A stretch of DNA of 44,534 nucleotides from Acidobacteria bacterium Ga0077553. GTDB lineage: Bacteria > Acidobacteriota > Terriglobia > Bryobacterales > Bryobacteraceae. The stretch covers positions 1 through 44,534 of the forward strand of contig LNFE01000257.1 of assembly GCA_001464575.1 (NCBI GenBank), in the 5' to 3' direction. A model generated the notes under the pieces. It was not told where the DNA came from. It saw only the letters and a list, made by a program, of their open reading frames with translations, and did no database searches. Within the stretch, counting starts at the first letter, position 1; every line of letters starts with the position of its first letter. Shown piece after piece: positions 24,935 through 32,616 of the stretch. The position numbers were made by a program, and so were the translations under genes.

Positions 24935-25578
24935 ACATAATGCTCTATAGCATTCCCGAGCGGCGCGTTCTGCGGGCGGATTGGCCCGAGCGGGACGTGC
25001 CCGTGAGCCCGGGGAGCATTGTGAAGCCCTTCACCGCACTGGCTTACGCGCAGGCGAACCACTACTTCTACCCCGACCACTTCTGCCGCGGGGCGGCCGA
25101 CCGTTGCTGGTGGGGCCGGGGCCACCAGAAGATCGGCATTCGCGATGCCGTGGCCCATTCCTGCAACCACTACTTCCGCGAACTTGCCCGGGCCCTGCCG
25201 CCGCATGCCACTCCGGCGTTGCTCGCGCAGTTTGGCGTCGAGGTTCCCGAAGGCTCGCCGGACACGCAGATCGGCCTGGGCTCCGATTGGAAAGTGCGGC
25301 CGGAGGCCCTGGCTGGCGCCTTCGCGGAGCTGCTGAGCCGGCCCGCCGACCCCGGCATTTTCCCCTTGATTGATGGCATGCGGCGCGCCGCGCGTTATGG
25401 CACGGCGCGGGCGCTCGGCGCCGGGTACCTGGCCAAAACCGGCACCGGACCCAACGCCAAGCTCGATGGGGACGGCTACGCCATCATCGCCTATCCGGAG
25501 GCCGCTCCCCGCGAGCTCGTCCTGTTGCAGGCGCCGGGCGTCACCGGCGCCAAGGCCGTCGAGATGTTCACCCGATGA
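24931..25578 (+). CDS. Minimal penicillin-binding-type transpeptidase domain protein
   Basis: A 215-residue protein with the three motifs of serine transpeptidases and beta-lactamases in the right order: SxxK as S29-I-V-K32 in SPGSIVKPFTALAY, SxN as S77-C-N79 in AHSCNHYF, and KTG at K169-T-G171 in LAKTGTG. The spacing fits a cut-down PBP transpeptidase fold. There is no N-terminal signal, membrane helix or pedestal domain, and the SxxK sits only 28 residues from the start. Normal PBPs exceed 500 residues and class D beta-lactamases about 250. Whether it is exported is unclear. Three cysteines (C52, C59, C78) flank the active site. It overlaps both neighbours by ATGA and is followed by a SpoIID-type glycan enzyme, so a peptidoglycan role is likely. 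It might instead be inactive or a penicillin-sensing protein. Confidence 0.75.
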   Translation: MNIMLYSIPERRVLRADWPERDVPVSPGSIVKPFTALAYAQANHYFYPDHFCRGAADRCWWGRGHQKIGIRDAVAHSCNHYFRELARALPPHATPALLAQFGVEVPEGSPDTQIGLGSDWKVRPEALAGAFAELLSRPADPGIFPLIDGMRRAARYGTARALGAGYLAKTGTGPNAKLDGDGYAIIAYPEAAPRELVLLQAPGVTGAKAVEMFTR

Positions 25579-26489
25579 TTGAGATCGCCATCTTCGTGCT
25601 GTTTCACCCGCAGGCGCTGACCGTGAAGCCCGCTCCGGGTCACATCCTGAAGGTGAACGGCGTAAGCCTTGCCGGCGGCCGGGCGGTGGGCGTGCGGCGG
25701 GAAGGGTACGAAGTGGACTGGTTTATGAACCGGCAGACACACACGGGCAAGTCCGTGCGGTTTGACGGAGAGATGCTCGTGAGCGTGCCCGGCAAAATCG
25801 AGCGGCGCTATCGCGGAAAGTTAACGGTGACAGAGGCGTTGGGCGAGCTGCGGGCGGTGTTGACGGCGGACGTGGAAGACGCCGTCGCGGCCGTGACGGA
25901 GGCCGAATCCGCGCCTGAGGCCGGCCTGGAGGCACGCAAAGCGCAGGCCGTCATCGCCCGCAGTTGGTTTTTGGCGAATCGACGGCGGCATCGGTCCTAC
26001 GACTACTGCGACACGACCCATTGCCAGGTGTTGAAGGATCCGCGTCCTTCGCCGGCGACGTCGGCGACGCGCGGGATGGTGGTGACCTATCAGGGCAAGG
26101 TCTTCGCCCCGGCCTACAGCGGAAGCTGCGGCGGCCGGACGAAGACGGCCGTGGAGGTGGGGTGGGACCCGGAGCCGTATCCGTACTTTGCCGTGGACTG
26201 CGAGGTGTGCCGCCGCCAGGAGCCGGAGTGGGAGCGGACCCTGCCGGCATTACCGAGTCGTGTGGGGCAAGAAGCCGCGCGGCTGTGGCTTGGACGGACA
26301 TTTGGCTGGGACACGTTGCCTTCGAACAACTACACGCTGACAGGCAACGTAGCCCGCGGCCGGGGCCGCGGACACGGAGTGGGCTTCTGCCAGCGCGGTG
26401 CGGCGGGCCTGGCGGAGGCGTTCGACCAAACCCTGCGGCGCTACCTGCCGAATACCCGCGTGGAGCGGCTGCCCGGGCTCCGCCCTTAG
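25575..26489 (+). CDS. SpoIID/LytB-type peptidoglycan lytic transglycosylase
   Basis: A 304-residue SpoIID-domain protein. The likely catalytic Glu is E111, eight residues before the EARKAQAVIARSW block that matches the family's E(A)LKAQAVAARTY core. A zinc-type cluster follows, C135-DTT-H139-C140 (YCDTTHCQ), then the SGSCGGRT motif and a C-terminal GHGVGFCQRGA block. In Bacillus and Clostridioides SpoIID cleaves denuded glycan strands during engulfment; homologues in non-spore-formers remodel the wall. The N-terminus is hydrophobic (residues 1-12) and may act as an uncleaved anchor. It is the last gene of the overlapping string. Its stop shares TTAG with the convergent gene (26486-26489). 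Confidence 0.9.
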   Translation: MIEIAIFVLFHPQALTVKPAPGHILKVNGVSLAGGRAVGVRREGYEVDWFMNRQTHTGKSVRFDGEMLVSVPGKIERRYRGKLTVTEALGELRAVLTADVEDAVAAVTEAESAPEAGLEARKAQAVIARSWFLANRRRHRSYDYCDTTHCQVLKDPRPSPATSATRGMVVTYQGKVFAPAYSGSCGGRTKTAVEVGWDPEPYPYFAVDCEVCRRQEPEWERTLPALPSRVGQEAARLWLGRTFGWDTLPSNNYTLTGNVARGRGRGHGVGFCQRGAAGLAEAFDQTLRRYLPNTRVERLPGLRP

Positions 26490-26926
26490 AACCCGCCGAC
26501 GACTTCGGGCGCGCCCGAAGAGTGGGCCGGATTGTAGGGATTGGAACTCGGCGTACTGTTCAGCGGAACGTTCGCCGGCAGTTGTTGAAAGGCCACCGGA
26601 TTCCTCACCTTCAACATGTGGTTCAGCCCCGCGATCGTGTAGAGCGTCTTCGACACCGACGAGGTTGAGCCATAGGCGCGGTCCACCCGGCCATCGGTGG
26701 CGATCTTGTTCCCCACCGCCTTCATCTCGTTTTGAAACCGCTTGATCCACTGGACGGTGACGGGCCCAATCCATCCGTCGATCGCCAAGCCCACCGCTTC
26801 GTTCCCGTAGATGTGGCGCAGCATGTACTGCACCAATTTGACGTCGCCGTTCTTATTCACCCCGGTCATGCCGACCGCCTGCTCGACGTTGTAGAACGGC
26901 TTAGGTCCTGGTTCTTTAAAAGCCAT
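26486..26926 (-). CDS. Peptidoglycan-binding-like domain protein
   Basis: A 146-residue protein starting at ATG 26926, preceded by AAGGAGA (26933-26939) at a good distance; a longer open frame upstream is rejected for that reason. The region 30-75 resembles PG_binding_1 (VKLVQYMLRHIYGN, LAIDGWIGPVTVQWIKRFQ). No signal peptide is visible. The C-terminus is a low-complexity Pro/Asn/Ser tail. The gene converges on the SpoIID-type gene, sharing TTAG at the stops. It may be a cytoplasmic or spike/tail-associated protein rather than a wall protein, because export is not evident. Confidence 0.7.
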   Translation of the reverse strand: MAFKEPGPKPFYNVEQAVGMTGVNKNGDVKLVQYMLRHIYGNEAVGLAIDGWIGPVTVQWIKRFQNEMKAVGNKIATDGRVDRAYGSTSSVSKTLYTIAGLNHMLKVRNPVAFQQLPANVPLNSTPSSNPYNPAHSSGAPEVVGGF

Positions 26927-27000
26927 CTGAATTCTCCTTCCCTGCCGGATTCGGCACATACGGAAAGCGCAATCGCGACGGAGATTTTTCAGCGACCTGC

Positions 27001-27006
27001 TACAAT
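27001..27006 (+). promoter_or_regulatory. Putative -10 box (TACAAT) of the YprB-like gene
   Basis: TACAAT lies 21 bases before TTG 27028. A purine-rich ribosome site, AGAAGG at 27017-27022, lies between. No clear -35 was recognised. Confidence 0.4.
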
Positions 27007-27027
27007 AACAGCGAACAGAAGGCGAAT

Positions 27028-28248
27028 TTGAGTACTCTCGGCTCCCAACTCGATCTCCTGCGCCAGCGCATCGCCGCCGTGGACCGGAAGTACGCCACCG
27101 CCGCCCCGGCCCAGCCGAAGCCCCGCATCGAAGATTGGATCTCCGGCGCCGAGGTGCAAACCGCTGCCGGCGCCCATTTTGAATGCACCCGGCTCTGGGG
27201 CCGCCATCAGCGCCACGGCAGCATGCACCTATCGGAGCTCGAAGAGTGGCCGGCCGACCTGCTCCACGCGATCTCCGACGGCTCGATTCCGCACACCACG
27301 CCGCAACGCCTCGCCTTTCTCGATACCGAAACGACGGGCCTCGCCGGCGGCACCGGCACGTATCCCTTCCTGGTTGGCGTCGGCGGCATCACCGAAAGCG
27401 GCTTCGAGGTCCGCCAGTTCTTCATGCGGGACTACGCCGAAGAGCCGAGCCAGTTGACGGCGCTCAGCGAGTTCCTCGAACAGTTCGACGTGCTGGTGAC
27501 CTACAACGGCCGCGCGTATGATCAGCCGCTACTCGAAACCCGGTTCCGCCTGGCCCGGATGAAACCGCCGTTCGGGCGCATGGAACATCTCGATCTGCTC
27601 TATGGAGCCCGCCGCCTCTGGAAGCTGCATTTTGAAAGCTGCCGGTTGGTCGAGCTCGAAACGCAAATCCTCGGCTACGAGCGCGAAGGCGATGTCCCCG
27701 GGTCGATGATCCCGTACCTCTACTTCGAATACCTGCGGACGCGCCACGCTGGGCGCCTGGCGGGAATCTTTGAACACAACGCACTCGACATCGTGACGCT
27801 CGCCTGCCTTACGGGCATCGTGCCGCGGGCGTTCGCCGAGCCGCTTTCCGTAAAGCTGCACCGGGGTGCGGAGATGGTGGGCCTGGGCCGGTGGCTCCGG
27901 AAGGCCGAGCGGCTGGACGACGCGGCCGTGCTGTTCCGCCGGGCCATCGACAAGGGCCTGCCGGATGAACTGTTGTGGCGGACAATGTGGGATTGTGCGC
28001 TGCTTGAAAAGAAGCAGGGCCGGGAAGCGGCGGCGACGGCGCTGTTCTCGGAGCTGTCCACGGTGCGGAACCCGCATCAGGGTGGAGCGTTCGAAGAGCT
28101 AGCCAAGTACTTCGAGCACAAGGAAAGGAACAGCCCCATGGCTCTGGACATGACCGACGCGGCGCTCCGGCTGGCCCGCACCGAGGCGCTGCTCAAGCGC
28201 CGCGAGCGCCTCGCCAAAAAGCAATCGCCCGCGCGGCGGCTGCTATAG
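27028..28248 (+). CDS. YprB-type RNase H-like 3'-5' exonuclease with C-terminal helical repeats
   Basis: A 406-residue protein starting at TTG 27028, chosen because of AGAAGG five bases upstream. The DnaQ-like exonuclease fold spans about 90-260 with acidic motifs LAFLDTETTGL (D99, E101), VTYNGRAYDQPLLETRF and EHNALDIVTLACL. This is the DEDD metal-site arrangement of the YprB/COG3359 family. The part after 270 is helical with TPR-like pairs (LGRWLRKAERLDDAAVLFRR). Likely cytoplasmic nucleic-acid processing; the substrate is not known for certain. The last 56 bases overlap the convergent small membrane-protein gene. Confidence 0.88.
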   Translation: MSTLGSQLDLLRQRIAAVDRKYATAAPAQPKPRIEDWISGAEVQTAAGAHFECTRLWGRHQRHGSMHLSELEEWPADLLHAISDGSIPHTTPQRLAFLDTETTGLAGGTGTYPFLVGVGGITESGFEVRQFFMRDYAEEPSQLTALSEFLEQFDVLVTYNGRAYDQPLLETRFRLARMKPPFGRMEHLDLLYGARRLWKLHFESCRLVELETQILGYEREGDVPGSMIPYLYFEYLRTRHAGRLAGIFEHNALDIVTLACLTGIVPRAFAEPLSVKLHRGAEMVGLGRWLRKAERLDDAAVLFRRAIDKGLPDELLWRTMWDCALLEKKQGREAAATALFSELSTVRNPHQGGAFEELAKYFEHKERNSPMALDMTDAALRLARTEALLKRRERLAKKQSPARRLL

Positions 28249-28477
28249 CTAATCCCGCCGCCGGCCCGATCATCCCCGGCAGATACGGCCGCGCGAAGAT
28301 CGCCCGCCCCAGCACTGACGTTCGCTCGCCATACACAATATGGGCAATTCCCCACCAAGCCACCAGCGCCCCCGCCACGAGTCCACCGATCAACCCCGCC
28401 AGCCACCACCGCCGCTCCCGGTTCCAACCCAGCGCCAACAGGCCGGCCAGCACGAGCGGGGTCACCACGAACATCAT
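28193..28477 (-). CDS. Small membrane protein, 94 residues
   Basis: Three predicted membrane helices: residues 3-18, 26-50 and 70-88, with a short basic C-terminus. The ATG at 28477 overlaps the stop of alanine dehydrogenase by ATGA, so the two are coupled. No family is recognised. Its 3' end runs 56 bases into the YprB-like gene on the other strand; the hydrophobic pattern and the coupled start support a real gene despite this overlap. Confidence 0.7.
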   Translation of the reverse strand: MMFVVTPLVLAGLLALGWNRERRWWLAGLIGGLVAGALVAWWGIAHIVYGERTSVLGRAIFARPYLPGMIGPAAGLAIAAAARAIAFWRGARGA

Positions 28478-29589
28478 GGCAGCAGGCTGCTCAATGCGGC
28501 ATACGGACGGCCTTGCCCCTCCGCCACCGCCGCGTAGGTCACTTGCCCGGCGTAGGTATTCACCCCCTCGGTGATCGCCGCGCTCTCCTTCGCCGCCCGC
28601 ACCGGGCCCTTGTTCGCGAGCGACAGCAAGTACGGCAACGTCGCGTTCGTAAGCGCCAACGTCGACGTGTGCGGCACCGCCGCCGGCATGTTCGACACGC
28701 AGTAGTGCAGCACGGAGTCGACGTAGTAGATGGGGTCTGTATGCGTCGTCGGGTGCGAGGTCTCAAAGCAGCCCCCCTGGTCGATCGCGACATCGACCAT
28801 CTCGGCCCCGGCCTTCATCAACTGCAGCATATCCCGCCGCACCAGCTTGGGCGCCGCCGCCCCCGGAATCAGCACCGCACCAATGACGAGGTCGGCCAAG
28901 CGAATGGCTTCTCGAACGGTGTGCAGGTTCGAAGCTAGCGTAATCACCTGGCCGTTGTAAATATCATCCAGTTCCCGCAGCCGGTTCAGATTCCGGTCGA
29001 CGATCGTGACATTTGCGCCCAAGCCCAGCGCCATCTTGGCCGCATTATGGCCGACGATGCCGCCCCCGAGAATCAGCACGTTCGCCGCCGCCACCCCTGG
29101 CACGCCGCCAAGCAGAATGCCCCGGCCGCCGTTCGGCGCTTCCAGATACTGCGCCCCCACCTGCACCGACATCCGTCCGGCCACCTCGCTCATCGGCGTC
29201 AATAGCGGCAGGCTGCCGTCGCGTTCCCGAATCGTCTCGTAGGCGATGGCGGTTACTCGCGCGTCAAGCAGCGCCTGGGTCAACTCCGGCAGCGGGGCCA
29301 GATGCAGATAGGTAAACAACGTCAAGCCCGGCCGCAGGAAGCGGTACTCGGACGGCTGCGGCTCCTTCACCTTGACGAGGATCTCGGCCTGTTCCCACAC
29401 GCTGGTCGCATCCGGAGCGATCACGGCGCCAGCCTCGGTGTACTCCCGGTCCGGCAGGGAACTGCCTTTGCCCGCGCCAGTTTCCACCAGCACCGAGTGG
29501 CCCGCCTCGCGCAAAGCCGTGACTCCAGAAGGGACCAAGCCGACCCGCGATTCGTGGTCCTTTATCTCTTTTGCAACGCCAATGAGCAT
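28474..29589 (-). CDS. ald: Alanine dehydrogenase
   Basis: A 371-residue enzyme catalysing L-alanine + NAD+ + H2O to pyruvate, ammonia and NADH. The N-terminus [20 protein letters not shown], catalytic K75 (VKEPQPSEY) and H96 (TYLHLAPL), the [11 protein letters not shown] segment and the Rossmann loop [11 protein letters not shown] are all as in characterised enzymes; the length is also standard. Cytoplasmic, usually a hexamer. The gene heads a pair with a small membrane protein through an ATGA overlap. Its start is only 9 bases after the upstream gene's stop, within a small hairpin. It may serve nitrogen or alanine recycling. Confidence 0.96.
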   Translation of the reverse strand: MLIGVAKEIKDHESRVGLVPSGVTALREAGHSVLVETGAGKGSSLPDREYTEAGAVIAPDATSVWEQAEILVKVKEPQPSEYRFLRPGLTLFTYLHLAPLPELTQALLDARVTAIAYETIRERDGSLPLLTPMSEVAGRMSVQVGAQYLEAPNGGRGILLGGVPGVAAANVLILGGGIVGHNAAKMALGLGANVTIVDRNLNRLRELDDIYNGQVITLASNLHTVREAIRLADLVIGAVLIPGAAAPKLVRRDMLQLMKAGAEMVDVAIDQGGCFETSHPTTHTDPIYYVDSVLHYCVSNMPAAVPHTSTLALTNATLPYLLSLANKGPVRAAKESAAITEGVNTYAGQVTYAAVAEGQGRPYAALSSLLP

Positions 29590-29590
29590 A

Positions 29591-29605
29591 CCCCTAGCTT
29601 AGGGG
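29591..29605 (-). terminator. Short hairpin between a PG-binding-like gene and ald
   Basis: CCCCTA, a 3-base loop and TAGGGG form a 6-bp stem that spans the upstream gene's stop codon and reaches to within 1 base of the ald ATG. On the mRNA, AGGGG in this stem is the only purine-rich sequence near ald. The element may hold down ald translation or mark the boundary of the two genes. The role is inferred from position only. Confidence 0.35.
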
Positions 29606-30090
29606 TTGGGAACCGCGCTAGCTACTGAGTTCGTATCCCGCTTCGGTCCCAGACCGAGAGCAATTAAGCTCAAGGACGTGATCTTGCCGTTCGGCGGCAA
29701 GTTCTGATCCTTCTGAAATCGCTTGAGCGCTTCGGCGCAGTCGGGGGTCCAATCGCTGGACGGTTCCCGCTGCAGATAGCCCCGGGTAGCCAGAGCCCGC
29801 TCGATCTCCATGTACCGGTCGTCGGTCGGCCGCGGCTGACCGTAGGTCCGGCGCTGTACCGCGACGGGTTGCGGCGACCGCCCGCGGCCCCGGGCCCGCG
29901 AGGTGGCATACTTGCGCTTGTAGCGGGAGTTAGCCGCGGAGTACCTCTGCTTTGCCGTCTGCTTGGCCGTTTGCTTGGACGAACTCGCGGCCGGTCGCTT
30001 CGCAGGCACCGCTTTCTTTTTCGGAGGAGCGGCGCCTGCGGTTAACCCAAAGGTGACGAGAGCCACCAGTAGCAGTAACCAGTTCTTCAT
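29599..30090 (-). CDS. Secreted peptidoglycan-binding-like protein
   Basis: A 163-residue protein with a signal peptide (residues 1-20, ending AGAA). A strongly basic Lys/Arg/Ala/Gln-rich linker (residues 22-75) comes next, then a PG_binding_1-like domain (about 88-150; MEIERALATRGYL, CAEALKRFQKDQNLPPNGKI). Probably a periplasmic wall-binding protein; the basic linker could contact anionic polymers. It lies 22 bases downstream of the HtrA gene on the same strand and may be read through from it, but a TAGGAT box with an upstream TG (30100-30105) suggests its own promoter. Confidence 0.8.
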   Translation of the reverse strand: MKNWLLLLVALVTFGLTAGAAPPKKKAVPAKRPAASSSKQTAKQTAKQRYSAANSRYKRKYATSRARGRGRSPQPVAVQRRTYGQPRPTDDRYMEIERALATRGYLQREPSSDWTPDCAEALKRFQKDQNLPPNGKITSLSLIALGLGPKRDTNSVASAVPNP

Positions 30091-30099
30091 GAACCCACT

Positions 30100-30105
30100 A
30101 TCCTA
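30100..30105 (-). promoter_or_regulatory. Putative extended -10 box (TGTTAGGAT)
   Basis: TAGGAT preceded by TGT on the reverse strand lies 9 bases before ATG 30090. This is the extended -10 form and would give a leader of only a few bases. Confidence 0.3.
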
Positions 30106-30112
30106 ACAGAGA

Positions 30113-31723
30113 CTAGTTGCCCTCCGGCAACGTCCCCGCCGCGAAGAAGGCAACATAGCCCGGGGCACCTTGCTGGCGGCCCGGCGACGGCCGCATCACC
30201 CGGAACGCCACGGCGTCGCCCGGCTTCAACGTGCCCTGGAGCTTCCGCAGATCCTCCGGCGTCGCTACCGGCTGCCGGTTGACGCTGATGATCACGTCGC
30301 GTTCCTGCAGGCCGATCTCGGCGGCGAACGAGCCCTCTTCCACCTTGGTAACGTAGATGCCGCGCTGGTCGCCTTCTCCCAGCTTCAGCGCTTCCTTCTC
30401 CGCTTCCGACATCGGCCGGATCATGATGCCGAACTTGGCAGGCGTCCCTTCCACCTTCTCCGGCATCGGGGTTTCGTTCCGGCGGCGGGCGAAGCGGGGG
30501 TCGTCCTTAAAGACTTCCTCGCGGTCAAGAACCGTCACCATCAGGTCGAGCTTCTTCCCGGCGCGGTCGACGGTTACTTTCAGCTTGCTGTCGATCGGCA
30601 TCTCGCTCACCTTGGAGACCAGCTCCTCGCCGTCCTTGATCGGTTTGCCGTCGATGGCGACCAGAATGTCTTCGGCCTTGATGCCGGCCTTTTCCGCCGG
30701 TCCACCGGCAGTCACGGCGGACACCAGCACACCGTTGGTGTACCCGGCGGCCTTCAGAACTTCGGGCTTCTCGTTCCGGTTCCAGGTCACGCCGATCGAT
30801 CCGCGCTTCACGCGACCGTATTGAATGATGCTGTTGTAGGACCGCACCATCTGGTTCGAAGGCAGCGCAAAGCCGATGCCCTGGTAGCCGCCGCTCTGCG
30901 TCGCGATCGCCGTATTCACGCCGATCACCTCGCCGTTGATGTTCAGCAGCGGGCCACCGGAGTTACCCGGGTTGATCGCCGCGTCGGTCTGAATAAAGTG
31001 CTGGAACTGTTCCGCGCTCGGCAGGTCACGCCCCGTGGCGCTGACGATGCCGGCCGTCACGGTCGCCGCCAAGCCGAACGGCGAACCGATCGCCACGGCC
31101 CAGTCGCCCACCTGGACGCCGTCCGAGTTGGCCACCTTGATGTACTGCAGCGGCTTCTTCACGTCGATCTTAATTACCGCGATGTCGCTTTCGAAATCGG
31201 TGCCAATCACCTTGGCCTTGTACTCGGTCGTGTCGCCCGAGAACTTCACCTTAATGTTGTCAGCCTTTTCAATCACGTGCAGGTTGGTGATGATGTAGCC
31301 GTTCTTATCCACCACAAAGCCGGAGCCGGTGGCTTCGCGCGGCGTCGGCCGCTGCGGCGTGGCGTCCGCGCCGCCGGGTCCGCGGAAGAAGCGGCGGAAC
31401 AGGTCCATCCCGTCCTCTTCGCCCTCTTCAGTATCGGGCGCCGGAGCGCCGCGGCGACGGGCCTGGGAGGGCTTCGGAACATAGTCCGTCGTAATGTTCA
31501 CTACGGCCGGTTCAACGGCCTTGGCAATCTTCGTGAACTCGTTCGGCAGCGATGTGGTGGCCGGAATCACAATCGGCGTCGCGTCTGGCGCCACGGCCTG
31601 ACCCTTGGCCGCGGTCGCGGTCGAGCTCACCAAGGTACCGATGAGAATACAGACAGAGAGGCTAAAAATAGCCAGACTGGAAGAAAGCAGCTTCTGCTGC
31701 CGGATGTTCGCGAATAGTTTCAT
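30113..31723 (-). CDS. degP: HtrA/DegP-type periplasmic serine protease
   Basis: A 536-residue protein: membrane anchor or signal (residues about 12-38), trypsin-like protease domain (about 60-300) and two PDZ domains (about 310-400 and 430-530). The catalytic triad is H149 (TNLHVIE), D180 (FESDIAV) and S255 (GNSGGPL). A Pro/Arg/Glu-rich insertion (residues 84-130) precedes the first strand. Such enzymes degrade or refold misfolded envelope proteins. The 41-base gap upstream is AT-rich and probably holds the promoter, but I cannot name a -35/-10 pair. It sits with other envelope genes on the same strand. Confidence 0.95.
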   Translation of the reverse strand: MKLFANIRQQKLLSSSLAIFSLSVCILIGTLVSSTATAAKGQAVAPDATPIVIPATTSLPNEFTKIAKAVEPAVVNITTDYVPKPSQARRRGAPAPDTEEGEEDGMDLFRRFFRGPGGADATPQRPTPREATGSGFVVDKNGYIITNLHVIEKADNIKVKFSGDTTEYKAKVIGTDFESDIAVIKIDVKKPLQYIKVANSDGVQVGDWAVAIGSPFGLAATVTAGIVSATGRDLPSAEQFQHFIQTDAAINPGNSGGPLLNINGEVIGVNTAIATQSGGYQGIGFALPSNQMVRSYNSIIQYGRVKRGSIGVTWNRNEKPEVLKAAGYTNGVLVSAVTAGGPAEKAGIKAEDILVAIDGKPIKDGEELVSKVSEMPIDSKLKVTVDRAGKKLDLMVTVLDREEVFKDDPRFARRRNETPMPEKVEGTPAKFGIMIRPMSEAEKEALKLGEGDQRGIYVTKVEEGSFAAEIGLQERDVIISVNRQPVATPEDLRKLQGTLKPGDAVAFRVMRPSPGRQQGAPGYVAFFAAGTLPEGN

Positions 31724-31764
31724 ACGGAAACCTGCCTTGAATTAACTTTACTCAGTTTACTTCT

Positions 31765-32616
31765 CTATGGATGTACCGTCTTGCGGTTCGGTTTCAATTC
31801 GACGAGCAGCACCCCGGCCAGGATCAGCGCCGCGCCAGCCGCGGCTCGCCCCGTGAGCACCTCCCCGTTCCACCACCAGGCGACCAGCCAGGCGAAAACG
31901 GGTTCGAGCATGAAAATCAGGGCTGCCCGCGTGGGGCTAATATACTGCTGGGCCCAGGTCTGGGCGAGAAACGCAAACGCCGTGGCCAACAGACCGCCGC
32001 CGACGATGGCCAGCACGACGGCCGGCTGCCAACGGATCATGGGAATCTCCGCCAGCGGCAACAGCAGCCAGGCTACCAGCGCCGCGCTGGCCACCTGCAA
32101 AAACGCCAGATTGCCAGACGCCTCTCGCGTCGTCAGATGGCCCAACAGAACAATGTGCACCGCAAACGCCATCGCCGCCGCAATCGTCAGCGCGTCGCCC
32201 CGGCCAATCGTCAAACTCTCCCCTTGCAGTGATAGCAGTGACATCCCAATGGTGGCCGCCAGCACTCCAAAAATCTCCGCTGTACGCGCCTTGTTTCGAT
32301 AGACGAGCCAGCTCAAAAAAGGTACCAGCACAATGTAGCCGCCCGTCAGAAAGGCGCTCTTCGACGGAGTCGTCGTCTGCAGGCCAATGGTCTGCAACAC
32401 GTAACCGGCCATCAGGATGACGCCCAAGCCGACCGCCGGCCAGGAAACGCGGATGCTCCGGCGGTACAGCAGGCCCAGCACGGCCGCCGCAAGCGTGAAG
32501 CGCAGGGCGAGATAAAGGACGCTCGAAACATCGTCCAGCGCCGCCTTGGCGACGACGAACATGCCGCCCCAAATGAGCGAGGTGGAAGCGAGGACAAGGT
32601 CCGCGAAGCGCTTCAT
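31765..32616 (-). CDS. EamA-family drug/metabolite transporter
   Basis: A 283-residue integral membrane protein with about ten hydrophobic helices arranged as two EamA repeats (about 5-135 and 145-280), as in RhaT/YdcZ-type exporters. Motifs such as SLIWGGMFVVAKAAL and RAALIFMLEPVFAWL are typical. The substrate cannot be told. The frame is open to 33321, but ATG 32616 overlaps the stop of the M20 peptidase (ATGA) and begins the family's normal N-terminus, so the upstream extension is rejected. Co-transcribed with the peptidase gene; export of a peptide or amino-acid product is a possible link. Confidence 0.92.
   Translation of the reverse strand: MKRFADLVLASTSLIWGGMFVVAKAALDDVSSVLYLALRFTLAAAVLGLLYRRSIRVSWPAVGLGVILMAGYVLQTIGLQTTTPSKSAFLTGGYIVLVPFLSWLVYRNKARTAEIFGVLAATIGMSLLSLQGESLTIGRGDALTIAAAMAFAVHIVLLGHLTTREASGNLAFLQVASAALVAWLLLPLAEIPMIRWQPAVVLAIVGGGLLATAFAFLAQTWAQQYISPTRAALIFMLEPVFAWLVAWWWNGEVLTGRAAAGAALILAGVLLVELKPNRKTVHP

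Noticed and set aside
24931..25578. Calling the 215-residue protein a beta-lactamase
   Set aside because: The three motifs are shared with PBPs, there is no signal peptide, and the neighbour is a SpoIID-type enzyme, so drug resistance is not supported.
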